Source: Maritalea sp047634455 (GTDB lineage: Bacteria; Pseudomonadota; Alphaproteobacteria; Rhizobiales; Devosiaceae). From it: DNA of 64,000 bases. How positions within the stretch are numbered: the stretch's first letter is position 1; every line of letters starts with the position of its first letter. The translations under genes and the position numbers were made by a program. Below the pieces are notes generated by a model. That model had not been told where the DNA came from. It did no database searches and worked only from the letters and a program-made list of their open reading frames with translations. The stretch is taken from assembly GCF_047634455.1 (NCBI RefSeq), contig NZ_JBLIAI010000001.1:1-64000 (forward strand), read 5' to 3'. Shown here one piece after another: positions 51,064 through 59,259 of this stretch.

Positions 51064-51562
51064 TTTGTTCTTCCAAAAGCTGAGGTGCAAACAAGGTGAT
51101 CAGCCCGCGGGCGAGCAACACAAACGCACTTACAAAGGTGAGAATGGCGATAAACCATCCGATATAAAACTGGGGAATGGCGAGATATTCGGTCACGTCG
51201 CCATAGTCGCGCGCGCGCTCTGCAAGCACCACCACTTGCCGTGCAGGCCAAATCAACATCGCGCCACATGCAAGATTTACAAGCGTGTCGCGAATGCGGA
51301 TTGCCCATTTGTTCGTGAAAAGCGGGTCGGCCAAATCAACAACGATATGCTCTTGTGACCCGCTGATAATGGGCATCACCAAAAACACAACGATTGCCAT
51401 GAACATACGCGTTAGCTCGGTCGCTGCTTCTAATGGTGCGTTAAACGCTGACCGCATAATCACGTCGGTAAATGTCATTGCCATCAACAAAAACAGCACA
51501 ACCGATGCAAGCAACATTGGCAGCTGCGATAATTGGCGGACAAGGTTCAAAGCAGATCTCAT
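51056..51562 (-). CDS. dctQ: TRAP transporter small permease (DctQ)
   Basis: A 168-residue membrane protein with four hydrophobic helices, typical for DctQ: ASVVLFLLMAMTFTDVIMRSAFNAPLEAATELTRMFMAIVVFL near the N-terminus. ATG at 51562 is favoured because AGGGATG lies upstream; an ATG three codons earlier is also in frame. It sits 79 bp after dctP. Confidence 0.9.
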   Translation of the reverse strand: MRSALNLVRQLSQLPMLLASVVLFLLMAMTFTDVIMRSAFNAPLEAATELTRMFMAIVVFLVMPIISGSQEHIVVDLADPLFTNKWAIRIRDTLVNLACGAMLIWPARQVVVLAERARDYGDVTEYLAIPQFYIGWFIAILTFVSAFVLLARGLITLFAPQLLEEQND

Positions 51563-51641
51563 AAGTATCATCCCTAGAGAACGTTAGAATGGCGCAGGTC
51601 GAGTTGACCCGCGCCAAACCAATAAGTCAAACTAACCGCAC

Positions 51642-52658
51642 CTATTGGGCAGCCATTTCAGCTTTGACCATGTCATATGCGGCTTGTCCATCAACGCCAG
51701 CAGCCGTCAATTCGCCAATAATTTTTGCTGTGACTTTTGCAGCAATTACAGCATAAGCGGCTTGATCTGCCTCAGAAGCCAGAGTGATTGAGTTATCTCC
51801 GGCAGCCTCGGTTGCAGCACGACCGATATTGTCGATCTCATCCCATGCAGCGCCAAGCATACGGCTTGCTGGTTCGCCAAACACTTTTTCTTCTAGTGCT
51901 TTTTGAATATCTGCTGGAAAACTATCGAAAGTTTCTTGGCTCATCAAAAACGCAAATGAACCACGGTAGAAACCACCAGGCATTTCATAAACGTTTTTAG
52001 CAACTTCGGTCAGCTTGAAGCCATCACGACCTTCATATGGCATGGCAACCGCATCGGCAGCGCCTGAAGCCAAAGTTTCGTAAACCTTTGGAGCTGGCAC
52101 TTGAATACCAATCAGGCCAAGCTCTGCACCGACATCGCTAGAAACACCACCGCCGAGACGGGTTTTCAGGCCATTCAAATCTGCCAATGTTGTTACAGCT
52201 TTATTTGAGTGAATTTGCCCTGGCCCGTGCGTGGTGAGACCCATCAATTTAACGCCACGGTGCTCGTCAAGCTTTGAAAGATAAGCTTCGTGTACGCGCC
52301 AGTATGCAACTGAAGCTGCTTCTGCGTTACCTTCATAGCCTGGAAGTTCGATCAGTTTTGTGCCAACAAAACGGCCGGGCTGATAGCCGTGAAAAATGAT
52401 GGTCATGTCAGCCGCGCCATCCATCACCAAATCCATTTGAGCTGGTGGTGGGGCAAGGCCAAGTTTAACTTCAGCGGTCACCCTGCCATCCGTTGCATCT
52501 TCGATCATTTTAATCAGGTTTGGCCACATAATGGCGTTGATGCCGTGCCCTGGACCCGTCCAGCTAGAAATGGTCAGCGTGTATTCCGCCGCAAAAGCAC
52601 TGGTACTTGCTGTGATTGCAACAGCTGCTGCCGCTGCGAGTTTAATAAATTTGTTCAT
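51642..52658 (-). CDS. dctP: TRAP transporter solute-binding protein (DctP)
   Basis: A 338-residue periplasmic binding protein. The signal peptide is 1-23 (VAITASTSAFA). The body shows the DctP fold features TLADLNGLKTRLGG and GVSSDVGAELGLIGIQVPAPKVYETLASGAADAVAMPYE; the arginine in KTRLGG is the residue that usually binds the ligand carboxylate. The gene follows the paaG-I-J-K-tetR genes with a GGGAGG site upstream of ATG. Placement suggests an aromatic acid such as phenylacetate as ligand, which is inference. Confidence 0.93.
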   Translation of the reverse strand: MNKFIKLAAAAAVAITASTSAFAAEYTLTISSWTGPGHGINAIMWPNLIKMIEDATDGRVTAEVKLGLAPPPAQMDLVMDGAADMTIIFHGYQPGRFVGTKLIELPGYEGNAEAASVAYWRVHEAYLSKLDEHRGVKLMGLTTHGPGQIHSNKAVTTLADLNGLKTRLGGGVSSDVGAELGLIGIQVPAPKVYETLASGAADAVAMPYEGRDGFKLTEVAKNVYEMPGGFYRGSFAFLMSQETFDSFPADIQKALEEKVFGEPASRMLGAAWDEIDNIGRAATEAAGDNSITLASEADQAAYAVIAAKVTAKIIGELTAAGVDGQAAYDMVKAEMAAQ

Positions 52659-52729
52659 TACTACCTCCCTGAATGAACTATTCCCAAATTAATCACTCCA
52701 TTGTGGGAGCAACCGTTTCGATATTGCAA

Positions 52730-52751
52730 GATAATTATCATGTTAATTATC
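52730..52751. repeat. AT-rich palindrome at the tetR stop
   Basis: GATAATTA-TCATGT-TAATTATC is a perfect 8-bp inverted repeat overlapping the tetR stop codon and lying 72 bp upstream of dctP. It may be an operator for dctP or a weak hairpin between the two cistrons. Confidence 0.4.
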
Positions 52752-53345
52752 TCGTAGGCCCTTTATTCCGCCAACCAGCAAATCCGTTGCCAAATCCGCG
52801 TAATCCGATCGCGTCATGCCTTTGCCTTTTCTGTACCAAAGGTAAAACCAGTTCAGCATGCCAAACAGCGACATTGTGACCGGCCGCAGCATCTCTTCGC
52901 GTGTCTCAAAACACATCGGAGAAATTGCATTGATGGCATCAGAAAGTGTAACTACCAAACGCCTTTGCAGGTCAGCGAGTGTTTTTTGGTTATGCTTTGG
53001 TAAAGAGACTGTTGCTTCCAACTGTAGCTTATGCTCAGCATCCGCATCGCGATATTGCGTGAGTATCGCATGCACAAGATTGCGTAAATGCTGCTCCGGA
53101 TTGGTCACAGGGTGAACAGAATCAACCGCATCTACCAGGTCTTGAAGATGGGTGAGAATAATATCGTAAAGCAGTGCTTCTTTGCTTTGATAATAGTGAT
53201 AAATCAAAGCCTTAGAAACACCGCATTCCAGCGCCAACTGGCTCATGGAAGAACGATCAAATCCGTTTTTGGCAAAGAACTTCGCCGCCGTTTTCAAAAT
53301 GGCGAGGCGCTTTTCTTCGTGATCTTTGGCGATCGTGCGAACCAC
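52743..53345 (-). CDS. TetR family regulator of phenylacetate genes (PaaR-like)
   Basis: A 200-residue repressor. The N-terminal helix-turn-helix is FFAKNGFDRSSMSQLALECGVSKALIYHYYQSKEALLYDI (about 23-62). The C-terminal ligand domain contains EEMLRPVTMSLFGMLNWFYLWYRKGKGMTRSDYADLATDLLVGG, as in the PaaR/KstR2-like TetR_C groups that sense acyl-CoA thioesters. It starts with GTG sharing one base with the paaK stop (TAGTG). A site resembling the PaaR operator lies in the divergent paaG region. Phenylacetyl-CoA as inducer is inferred. Confidence 0.85.
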   Translation of the reverse strand: MVRTIAKDHEEKRLAILKTAAKFFAKNGFDRSSMSQLALECGVSKALIYHYYQSKEALLYDIILTHLQDLVDAVDSVHPVTNPEQHLRNLVHAILTQYRDADAEHKLQLEATVSLPKHNQKTLADLQRRLVVTLSDAINAISPMCFETREEMLRPVTMSLFGMLNWFYLWYRKGKGMTRSDYADLATDLLVGGIKGLRDN

Positions 53346-54661
53346 TAGCCTTGCCCCTTTTCTCGGTTGTCAATAACACGGACAGCCTTGCCTTCAGATC
53401 GTGGCACACCGCCTGGCGACTTAACAAACACTTGGGCTGACACACCGATATTATCTTTAATCTTTTTCGCCAGTTTTTTGCTGGCGGCCATGCGCACCTC
53501 ATCAGATGCCGCATCGGGGGTTGCCTCCACATGTACGATCATGCCGTCCATGCGCCCTTCGTGGATCCGTTCAATTTGGAAATGCGGGGCTAAGCCGGAA
53601 ACGGCCAAGACCTGCACTTCGACCTGGGTTGGAAACACGTTTACGCCGCGCAAAATGATCATATCGTCAGAACGACCAGTTATCTTTTCCATCCGGCGCA
53701 TGGAGCGAGCGGTACCCGGCAACAATCGTGTTAAATCGCGGGTGCGGTAACGAATGATTGGCAATGCCTCTTTGGTCAGCGAAGTGAAAACCAATTCGCC
53801 TTCTTCGCCATCTGCCACCAATTCACCCGTTTCTGGATTGATGATTTCAGGATAAAAATGGTCTTCCCAAATGTGCAAACCGTCTTTGGTTTCAACGCAT
53901 TCGTTTGCGACGCCCGGGCCCATCACTTCAGAGAGCCCATAAATATCTACCGCATGCATGTCGAAAGCGTTTTCAACTTCTTTGCGGGTTTCGTTTGTCC
54001 AGGGCTCTGCGCCAAAAATACCGACCTGCAATGAACTCTCACGCGGGTCGAAACCCTGTTTGCGGAACTCGTCCAAAATGGCCAACATATAAGACGGCGT
54101 GACGGTTATTGCGTGAGGTTGGAAATCTTGAATTAGCTGCACTTGGCGCGATGTCATGCCGCCAGAAATCGGCACCACAGAACAGCCCAAGGCCTCCGCG
54201 CCATAATGCGCGCCCAGACCGCCTGTGAACAATCCATAGCCATAAGCGTTATGCAGAATATCGCCTTTGCGCACCCCCGATGCGCGCAATGAACGCGCAA
54301 CAACAGACGACCATGTATCGATATCGTTCTTGGTGTAGCCGACCACGGTGGGCTTGCCAGTTGTGCCCGATGAGGCGTGGATGCGGCTGACCTGCTCACG
54401 CGGCACAGCAAACATGCCGAACGGATAATTGTCTCGCAGGTCCGTCTTTACCGTAAAGGGAAACTTTGAGAGGTCCGATAGGCTCTTCAAATCATCAGGA
54501 TGCACGCCTGCATCATCAAACTGTTTCTTGTAAAACGGCACATTGTTGTAGGCATGGACCAGTGTCGATTTCATCCGTTGCAACTGCAATGCAGAAATCT
54601 CATCGCGTGAGGCGATTTCAATTGGATCGAGATCCGCTTTGTTTGGTGTTAGATCTTTCAT
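53345..54661 (-). CDS. paaK: Phenylacetate-CoA ligase
   Basis: A 438-residue AMP-forming ligase: phenylacetate + ATP + CoA gives phenylacetyl-CoA. Seen: the P-loop-like IHASSGTTGKPTVVGYT (about 95-111), YGLSEVMGPGVA, the TRDLTRLLPG adenylate-domain motif and a C-terminal PaaK domain with FPTQVEVQVLA and LAKKIKDNIGVSAQVFV. Length is normal. It is 9 bp after the thiolase gene and provides the CoA thioester that the other enzymes act on. Confidence 0.96.
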   Translation of the reverse strand: MKDLTPNKADLDPIEIASRDEISALQLQRMKSTLVHAYNNVPFYKKQFDDAGVHPDDLKSLSDLSKFPFTVKTDLRDNYPFGMFAVPREQVSRIHASSGTTGKPTVVGYTKNDIDTWSSVVARSLRASGVRKGDILHNAYGYGLFTGGLGAHYGAEALGCSVVPISGGMTSRQVQLIQDFQPHAITVTPSYMLAILDEFRKQGFDPRESSLQVGIFGAEPWTNETRKEVENAFDMHAVDIYGLSEVMGPGVANECVETKDGLHIWEDHFYPEIINPETGELVADGEEGELVFTSLTKEALPIIRYRTRDLTRLLPGTARSMRRMEKITGRSDDMIILRGVNVFPTQVEVQVLAVSGLAPHFQIERIHEGRMDGMIVHVEATPDAASDEVRMAASKKLAKKIKDNIGVSAQVFVKSPGGVPRSEGKAVRVIDNREKGQG

Positions 54662-54670
54662 TTGTTCCCC

Positions 54671-55873
54671 CTACACACGCTCGAGCATCAAGGCGATGCC
54701 TTGGCCAACGCCGATGCACATGGTGCATAGCGCGCGTTTTGAACCTGTGTTGACCAATTCAATCCCCGCCGTTAGCGCCAAGCGCGCACCGGACATGCCG
54801 AGGGGATGACCCAGCGCAATCGCGCCGCCATTTGGATTGACGAAATCAGCGTCGTCGGCCACGCCCAATTGGCGCAACACGGCAATGCCCTGCGAGGCAA
54901 ACGCTTCGTTCAATTCAATGATGTCCACGTCTGTGATTTTAAGACCTAATCGCTCTAGCAGTTTTGTTGAGGCTGGCGCCGGGCCGATACCCATAATGCG
55001 AGGCTCAACGCCTGCCGTTGCCAATCCTGTGATTTTGGCTTTTGGTGTTAGACCGTATTTATCGACCGCTGCTTTTGAAGCAATAATGATCGCAGCCGCA
55101 CCATCATTCACCCCAGATGCATTGCCTGCGGTGACAGAACCGCCTTCGCGGAAAGGGGTGCCAAGTGAGGCTAGTTTTTCTAGCGTACTTGCCCGCGGAT
55201 GTTCATCTTGTGAAAAGACAATTGGGTCGCCCTTGCGCTGACGGATTTCCACCGGAACTATTTCTTGCGCTAGCCGGCCAGAGGCAATCGCCTTGGCTGC
55301 ACGTTCTTGAGAACGGAATGCAAATGCGTCTTGATCTGCACGCGAAACGTTGAAGTCTTTTGCAACATTCTCGCCCGTTTCGGGCATTGAATCTATGCCA
55401 TATTGCTTCTTCATTAGCCTGTTGACGAAACGCCAACCGATAGTCGTGTCGTAGATTTCTGCATTGCGCGAAAAGGCTGTGTCAGCTTTTGGCATAACGA
55501 ACGGCGCACGGCTCATGCTTTCAACGCCACCCGCCAAAATCACCTCCGCCTCGCCAGCCTTAATGGCGCGGGCGGCCATGCCCACAGCGTCCAGGCCCGA
55601 ACCGCACAAACGGTTGATAGTGGTACCTGAAACAGAAACGGGCAACCCCGCCAACAATGTCGCCATGTGGGCGACGTTGCGGTTATCTTCGCCTGCCTGG
55701 TTGGCGCACCCCATATAACAATCATCAATTGCGGATGGATCGAGATTGGGGGCCGCTTCCATGGTTTTCTTGATCACATAGGCAAGCATGTCGTCTGGAC
55801 GCACCGCTGCGAGTGTGCCGCCAAAGCGGCCAATCGGCGTTCTAAATCCTTCACACAAGTAGGCTTCGTTCAC
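54671..55873 (-). CDS. paaJ: 3-oxoadipyl-CoA / 3-oxo-5,6-dehydrosuberyl-CoA thiolase
   Basis: A 400-residue thiolase (PaaJ/PcaF type) that releases acetyl-CoA from the C8 and C6 intermediates. Seen: nucleophile cysteine in INRLCGSGLDAVGMAARAI (about C90), NEAFASQ, GGAIALGHPLGMSGAR and CTMCIGVGQGIA with the second catalytic cysteine. Its start overlaps the paaI stop by 4 bp. PcaF of the beta-ketoadipate route is nearly identical in motif, so assignment to paa rests on context. Confidence 0.93.
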   Translation of the reverse strand: MNEAYLCEGFRTPIGRFGGTLAAVRPDDMLAYVIKKTMEAAPNLDPSAIDDCYMGCANQAGEDNRNVAHMATLLAGLPVSVSGTTINRLCGSGLDAVGMAARAIKAGEAEVILAGGVESMSRAPFVMPKADTAFSRNAEIYDTTIGWRFVNRLMKKQYGIDSMPETGENVAKDFNVSRADQDAFAFRSQERAAKAIASGRLAQEIVPVEIRQRKGDPIVFSQDEHPRASTLEKLASLGTPFREGGSVTAGNASGVNDGAAAIIIASKAAVDKYGLTPKAKITGLATAGVEPRIMGIGPAPASTKLLERLGLKITDVDIIELNEAFASQGIAVLRQLGVADDADFVNPNGGAIALGHPLGMSGARLALTAGIELVNTGSKRALCTMCIGVGQGIALMLERV

Positions 55874-56307
55874 GCCTCAATCTCCGTAAAATGTGTACCC
55901 TTGATGGTGCGCGAATGGCCGCGAAAATGAGCCAGTGCTTCATCGTTTTGATTTGTTATCGTCACGTCATAAATGCCGGAGCGCCCGGACTTGCTCACTT
56001 CAACCGCTTTGGCGGTGAGTACATCATCTAGTTTGCCGGGTGCGGCATAGGTAATCGAATTTTGGTGGGCGACAGCCAATTGATTGTAGCTGTTACACGC
56101 GAAAGCAAACGCACTGTCCGCCAGCATGAAAACATAGCCACCGTGGCAAATTTTGTGTCCGTTCAAATGCTCTTCGCCGATGGTCATCGTTAGGGTTGCC
56201 GAACCGACGCCAATTTCGACGAGCTTCATGCCCACACGCTGCGACGCGCTATCGTTTTCCCACATAGTGCTTGCGGATTTTTGGGCGCGCTCTTGTGGCG
56301 TCATCAT
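55870..56307 (-). CDS. paaI: Hydroxyphenylacetyl-CoA thioesterase PaaI
   Basis: A 145-residue hotdog-fold thioesterase. Seen: ICHGGYVFMLADSAFAFACN with the catalytic aspartate, AYAAPGKLDDVLTA-like SITYAAPGKLDDVLTAKAVEVSKSGRSGIYDVTI and the family length. It hydrolyses stalled hydroxyphenylacetyl-CoA esters and so prevents CoA trapping. The double ATG overlaps the paaG stop; either can serve as start. Confidence 0.94.
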   Translation of the reverse strand: MMTPQERAQKSASTMWENDSASQRVGMKLVEIGVGSATLTMTIGEEHLNGHKICHGGYVFMLADSAFAFACNSYNQLAVAHQNSITYAAPGKLDDVLTAKAVEVSKSGRSGIYDVTITNQNDEALAHFRGHSRTIKGTHFTEIEA

Positions 56308-57095
56308 TCGACACCGCCAAAATTTACAGGCCGCTTATCCAAAAACGCGCTAACGCCTTCGGCATAGTCTTTTGACCGGCCACAACGGCCTTGCATTTGC
56401 GCTTCCACGTCCAAATGCTCATCAAGCGAATGATCAAACGAGGTTTGCAACGCCTGTTTCATCATGCCCAAGCCAAAAGTTGCGCCTTCAGCCATTTGCG
56501 CGGTGACTTTACGTGCCTCTGCCATCAGCTCTTCGTCTGGAATTGCTTGCCAAATCATGCCCCACTCAACCGCTTGCTTTGCGGGCACAGGGGTGGCGGT
56601 CATGCATATATATTTGGCGCGCGCTTCGCCAATAAGCCGTGGCAAAATCCAGCTACCGCCTGCGTCTGGCACTAAGCCCACTTTGGCGAACGATTGGATG
56701 AATTTTGCTTTTTCTGATGCAAGGACGATGTCACACCCGAGCGCTATATTGACACCAGCCCCTGCGGCCACTCCGTTCACGGCGCAGATAATCGGCTTAT
56801 TGATGGAGCGAATGAGTTTAACCAGCGGATTGTAAAACGTCGAAATCGTCGTGAACAAATCTGGCGGCGACGTCATTTTTCGTGGATCACGTGCATCCAA
56901 ATCTTGCCCCGCGCAAAAGCCACGACCAGACCCTGTGAACAAAATGGCGCGAATTGCATTATCAGCTTTTGCGTCATTGAGCGCCACTTGCAGCGCACCG
57001 TGCATTTCATCATTAAACGCATTCAACCGATCCGGTCTATTCAGCGTAATTTCTACCCAACCATCGGTTTTGGTGACAATAATCGTGTCGCTCAC
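56304..57095 (-). CDS. paaG: 1,2-epoxyphenylacetyl-CoA isomerase PaaG
   Basis: A 263-residue crotonase-fold enzyme that isomerises epoxyphenylacetyl-CoA to oxepin-CoA. Seen: FCAGQDLDARD, RSINKPIICAVNGVAAGAGVNIALGCDIVLASEKAKFIQSFAKVGLVPDAGGSW and the C-terminal GRSKDYAEGVSAFLDKRP, which align well with E. coli PaaG. The start chosen is GTG (VSDTIIV) with AGGGAGA 5-6 bases upstream; an upstream frame extension of 75 residues is not supported. First gene of the leftward paa arm. Confidence 0.95.
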   Translation of the reverse strand: MSDTIIVTKTDGWVEITLNRPDRLNAFNDEMHGALQVALNDAKADNAIRAILFTGSGRGFCAGQDLDARDPRKMTSPPDLFTTISTFYNPLVKLIRSINKPIICAVNGVAAGAGVNIALGCDIVLASEKAKFIQSFAKVGLVPDAGGSWILPRLIGEARAKYICMTATPVPAKQAVEWGMIWQAIPDEELMAEARKVTAQMAEGATFGLGMMKQALQTSFDHSLDEHLDVEAQMQGRCGRSKDYAEGVSAFLDKRPVNFGGVE

Positions 57096-57165
57096 CTGGT
57101 TCTCCCTGAAATATCTCGAGTAATTTTCGAGACTTACTTCCCATGTGAATTTTAGCTTTACATAA

Positions 57166-57179
57166 ACCGACTGGTTGGT
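57166..57179. promoter_or_regulatory. Imperfect palindrome resembling a PaaR/TetR operator
   Basis: ACCGAC-TG-GTTGGT lies in the 130-bp divergent region between paaG and the hydratase-dehydrogenase gene, one mismatch from symmetric. Sites of the form ACCGNCYGGTCGGT are bound by PaaR-type TetR regulators. It could repress both arms together. Confidence 0.55.
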
Positions 57180-57225
57180 CAATATATGATGAGAATTTGA
57201 TGTTTCGACTTTTGGGGGAATGATA

Positions 57226-59259
57226 TTGTCGAGTGTTGTTAGTGTTGAATTGCGGGGCGATATTGCCCTAGTGGAAATCAACAACCCACCCGTAAATGCA
57301 ACTGGCATTGCTGTGCGCAAGGGATTGCTGGACGCCGTTGCAATGGCAGAATCAGCAAATGCGAAGGCTGCGATTGTTTATTGCGCGGGCCGCACGTTCG
57401 TTGCGGGTGGGGACATATCCGAGTTCGGCAAACCACCGCAAAAACCAGACTTGCCTGATGTCTATCAGATCATTGAGGATAGCTCTGTTCCTTGGATCGC
57501 CGCGACCCATGGCACCACGCTCGGTGGCGGCTTTGAATTGGCGATGGCTTGTGATTTCCGCTTGGCGCAAAAGGGCACATTGTTTGGATTACCTGAAGTC
57601 AATCTTGGCCTCGTTCCGGGTGCTGGCGGCTCACAACGCTTGCCGCGCCTCATTGGCGTTGAAGCTGCGGTTGAGCTGGCCACAACAGGACAGTTGATTG
57701 ACGCGCAAAAGCTGTATGAGCTTGGCGGTCTTGATTTGGTTTTCGAAGGCAATCCTGTTGAGGCCGCATTGGCGTTTGCCCAAAACCTGCCAACACCGCT
57801 TGCTGGTCTGAGCAAAAGAACACCCGCTGCCGTTGCTGAAGATTTCTTTGCTACAAAGCGTCAAGAAATCACCAAACGTGCCAAAGGCCAAACTTCACCT
57901 ATCGACAATTTAAACGCAACTGAATGGGCCGCGACGTTGCCTTTCATTGAAGGACAACAAAAAGAACGCGCGCTGCATCTTGAATTACGCGACAGTGCAC
58001 AATCCAAAGCGCTGCGGCATGCCTTTTTCTCTGAACGGGCTGTGAGCAAACCCAAAGCCATAAAGGGCGGCACCCCGCTTGAGATCAAAAACATCGCCGT
58101 TGTGGGCGGTGGCTTGATGGGCGCAGGCATTGCCTTTGCATGTTTAATGGCCGGATATGATGTGACCCTGATCGAGCGCGACCAAGATGCCACTGATGCA
58201 GGACGCGACCGGGTTGAAGACCTGATTACCGGCGGTGTGAAGCGCGGGAAAATCTCGGACGACAAGGCGGTCAAACTTAGAAACGCTCTGGTTGCGTCTG
58301 CCGATTACGCTGCGTCCGCAAATGCTGATTTGGCGATTGAAGCGGTATTTGAAGATTTGGGCGTGAAACAGCAAGTCTTCCAATCGCTTGCCGCCAATAT
58401 GAGCGAAAATGCGATTTTGGCGACCAACACCTCCTACATCGATCCAACGCAGATTTTTAAGGGCATAGCCAATCCATCTCGGTTCATCGGTCTGCATTTC
58501 TTTTCCCCAGCACACATCATGAAGCTCTTGGAAATTGTACAGCTCCCAAGCACGTCAAAAGACGTGTTGGCCACTGGTTTTGATTTGGGCAAACGCTTGC
58601 GCAAGGTTGGTGTTTTATCGGGTATTTGCGACGGGTTCATCGGCAATCGCATCCTCTCCGCCTATCGCCGCCAAGCCGACTATTTGCTGATGGATGGCTG
58701 CACGCCAAAACAGATTGATGAGGCGATGCGCGGCTTTGGCATGCCAATGGGCCCCTATGAACTGCAAGACCTCACGGGCTTGCAAATTTCTTGGGCCAAC
58801 CGCAAGCGCCAAGCCCCAACCCGCGCGCCAGATGAGCGCTATGTGCGGATTGGCGATTTGCTGTGCGAGGCTGAGCGTTTTGGCCAGCGCAGCCAAAAAG
58901 GTTGGTACGCCTATGTTGAAGGCGACCGCAAACCGCACGAAGATGCATTCGTCACTGACTTAATCACGCAACAATCCAAAGATGCTGGCATTGAACGCCG
59001 GTCGTTTACCGATCAAGAAATCGTGGACCGATTGCTCGCAGTGATGATCAATGAAGGGGCGCTGATTGTTGAGGAAGGCATCGCCGAACGTGATCTCGAC
59101 GTCGACTTGGTCAAAATTCACGGCTACGGCTTCCCGCGCTGGCGCGGCGGGCCGATGCACTATGCTACTGAAATCGGCATGGATCGCGTAAAGATAATCA
59201 TGGCTGATGTTGCCACACAAAGCCCGAACAGCTGGCGTTTGGCAGAGCGGTTGAAATGA
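57226..59259 (+). CDS. Enoyl-CoA hydratase / 3-hydroxyacyl-CoA dehydrogenase fusion (PaaF-PaaH role)
   Basis: A 677-residue bifunctional beta-oxidation enzyme. The N-terminal crotonase domain (about 1-190) has AGRTFVAGGDISEFG and THGTTLGGGFELAMACDFRLA with GLVPGAGGSQRLPR. The NAD-binding domain (about 288-465) has VVGGGLMGAGIAFACLMAGYDVTLIERD, and the C-terminal 3HCDH domain follows twice (about 470-560, 590-660; RVGVLSGICDGFIGN, GYGFPRWRGGPMHYA). It would hydrate and oxidise dehydroadipyl-CoA, doing the work of separate PaaF and PaaH. ATG at 57220 abuts the GGGGGA site; TTG at 57226 has better spacing. It overlaps the P450 gene by 4 bp. Confidence 0.92.
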   Translation: MSSVVSVELRGDIALVEINNPPVNATGIAVRKGLLDAVAMAESANAKAAIVYCAGRTFVAGGDISEFGKPPQKPDLPDVYQIIEDSSVPWIAATHGTTLGGGFELAMACDFRLAQKGTLFGLPEVNLGLVPGAGGSQRLPRLIGVEAAVELATTGQLIDAQKLYELGGLDLVFEGNPVEAALAFAQNLPTPLAGLSKRTPAAVAEDFFATKRQEITKRAKGQTSPIDNLNATEWAATLPFIEGQQKERALHLELRDSAQSKALRHAFFSERAVSKPKAIKGGTPLEIKNIAVVGGGLMGAGIAFACLMAGYDVTLIERDQDATDAGRDRVEDLITGGVKRGKISDDKAVKLRNALVASADYAASANADLAIEAVFEDLGVKQQVFQSLAANMSENAILATNTSYIDPTQIFKGIANPSRFIGLHFFSPAHIMKLLEIVQLPSTSKDVLATGFDLGKRLRKVGVLSGICDGFIGNRILSAYRRQADYLLMDGCTPKQIDEAMRGFGMPMGPYELQDLTGLQISWANRKRQAPTRAPDERYVRIGDLLCEAERFGQRSQKGWYAYVEGDRKPHEDAFVTDLITQQSKDAGIERRSFTDQEIVDRLLAVMINEGALIVEEGIAERDLDVDLVKIHGYGFPRWRGGPMHYATEIGMDRVKIIMADVATQSPNSWRLAERLK

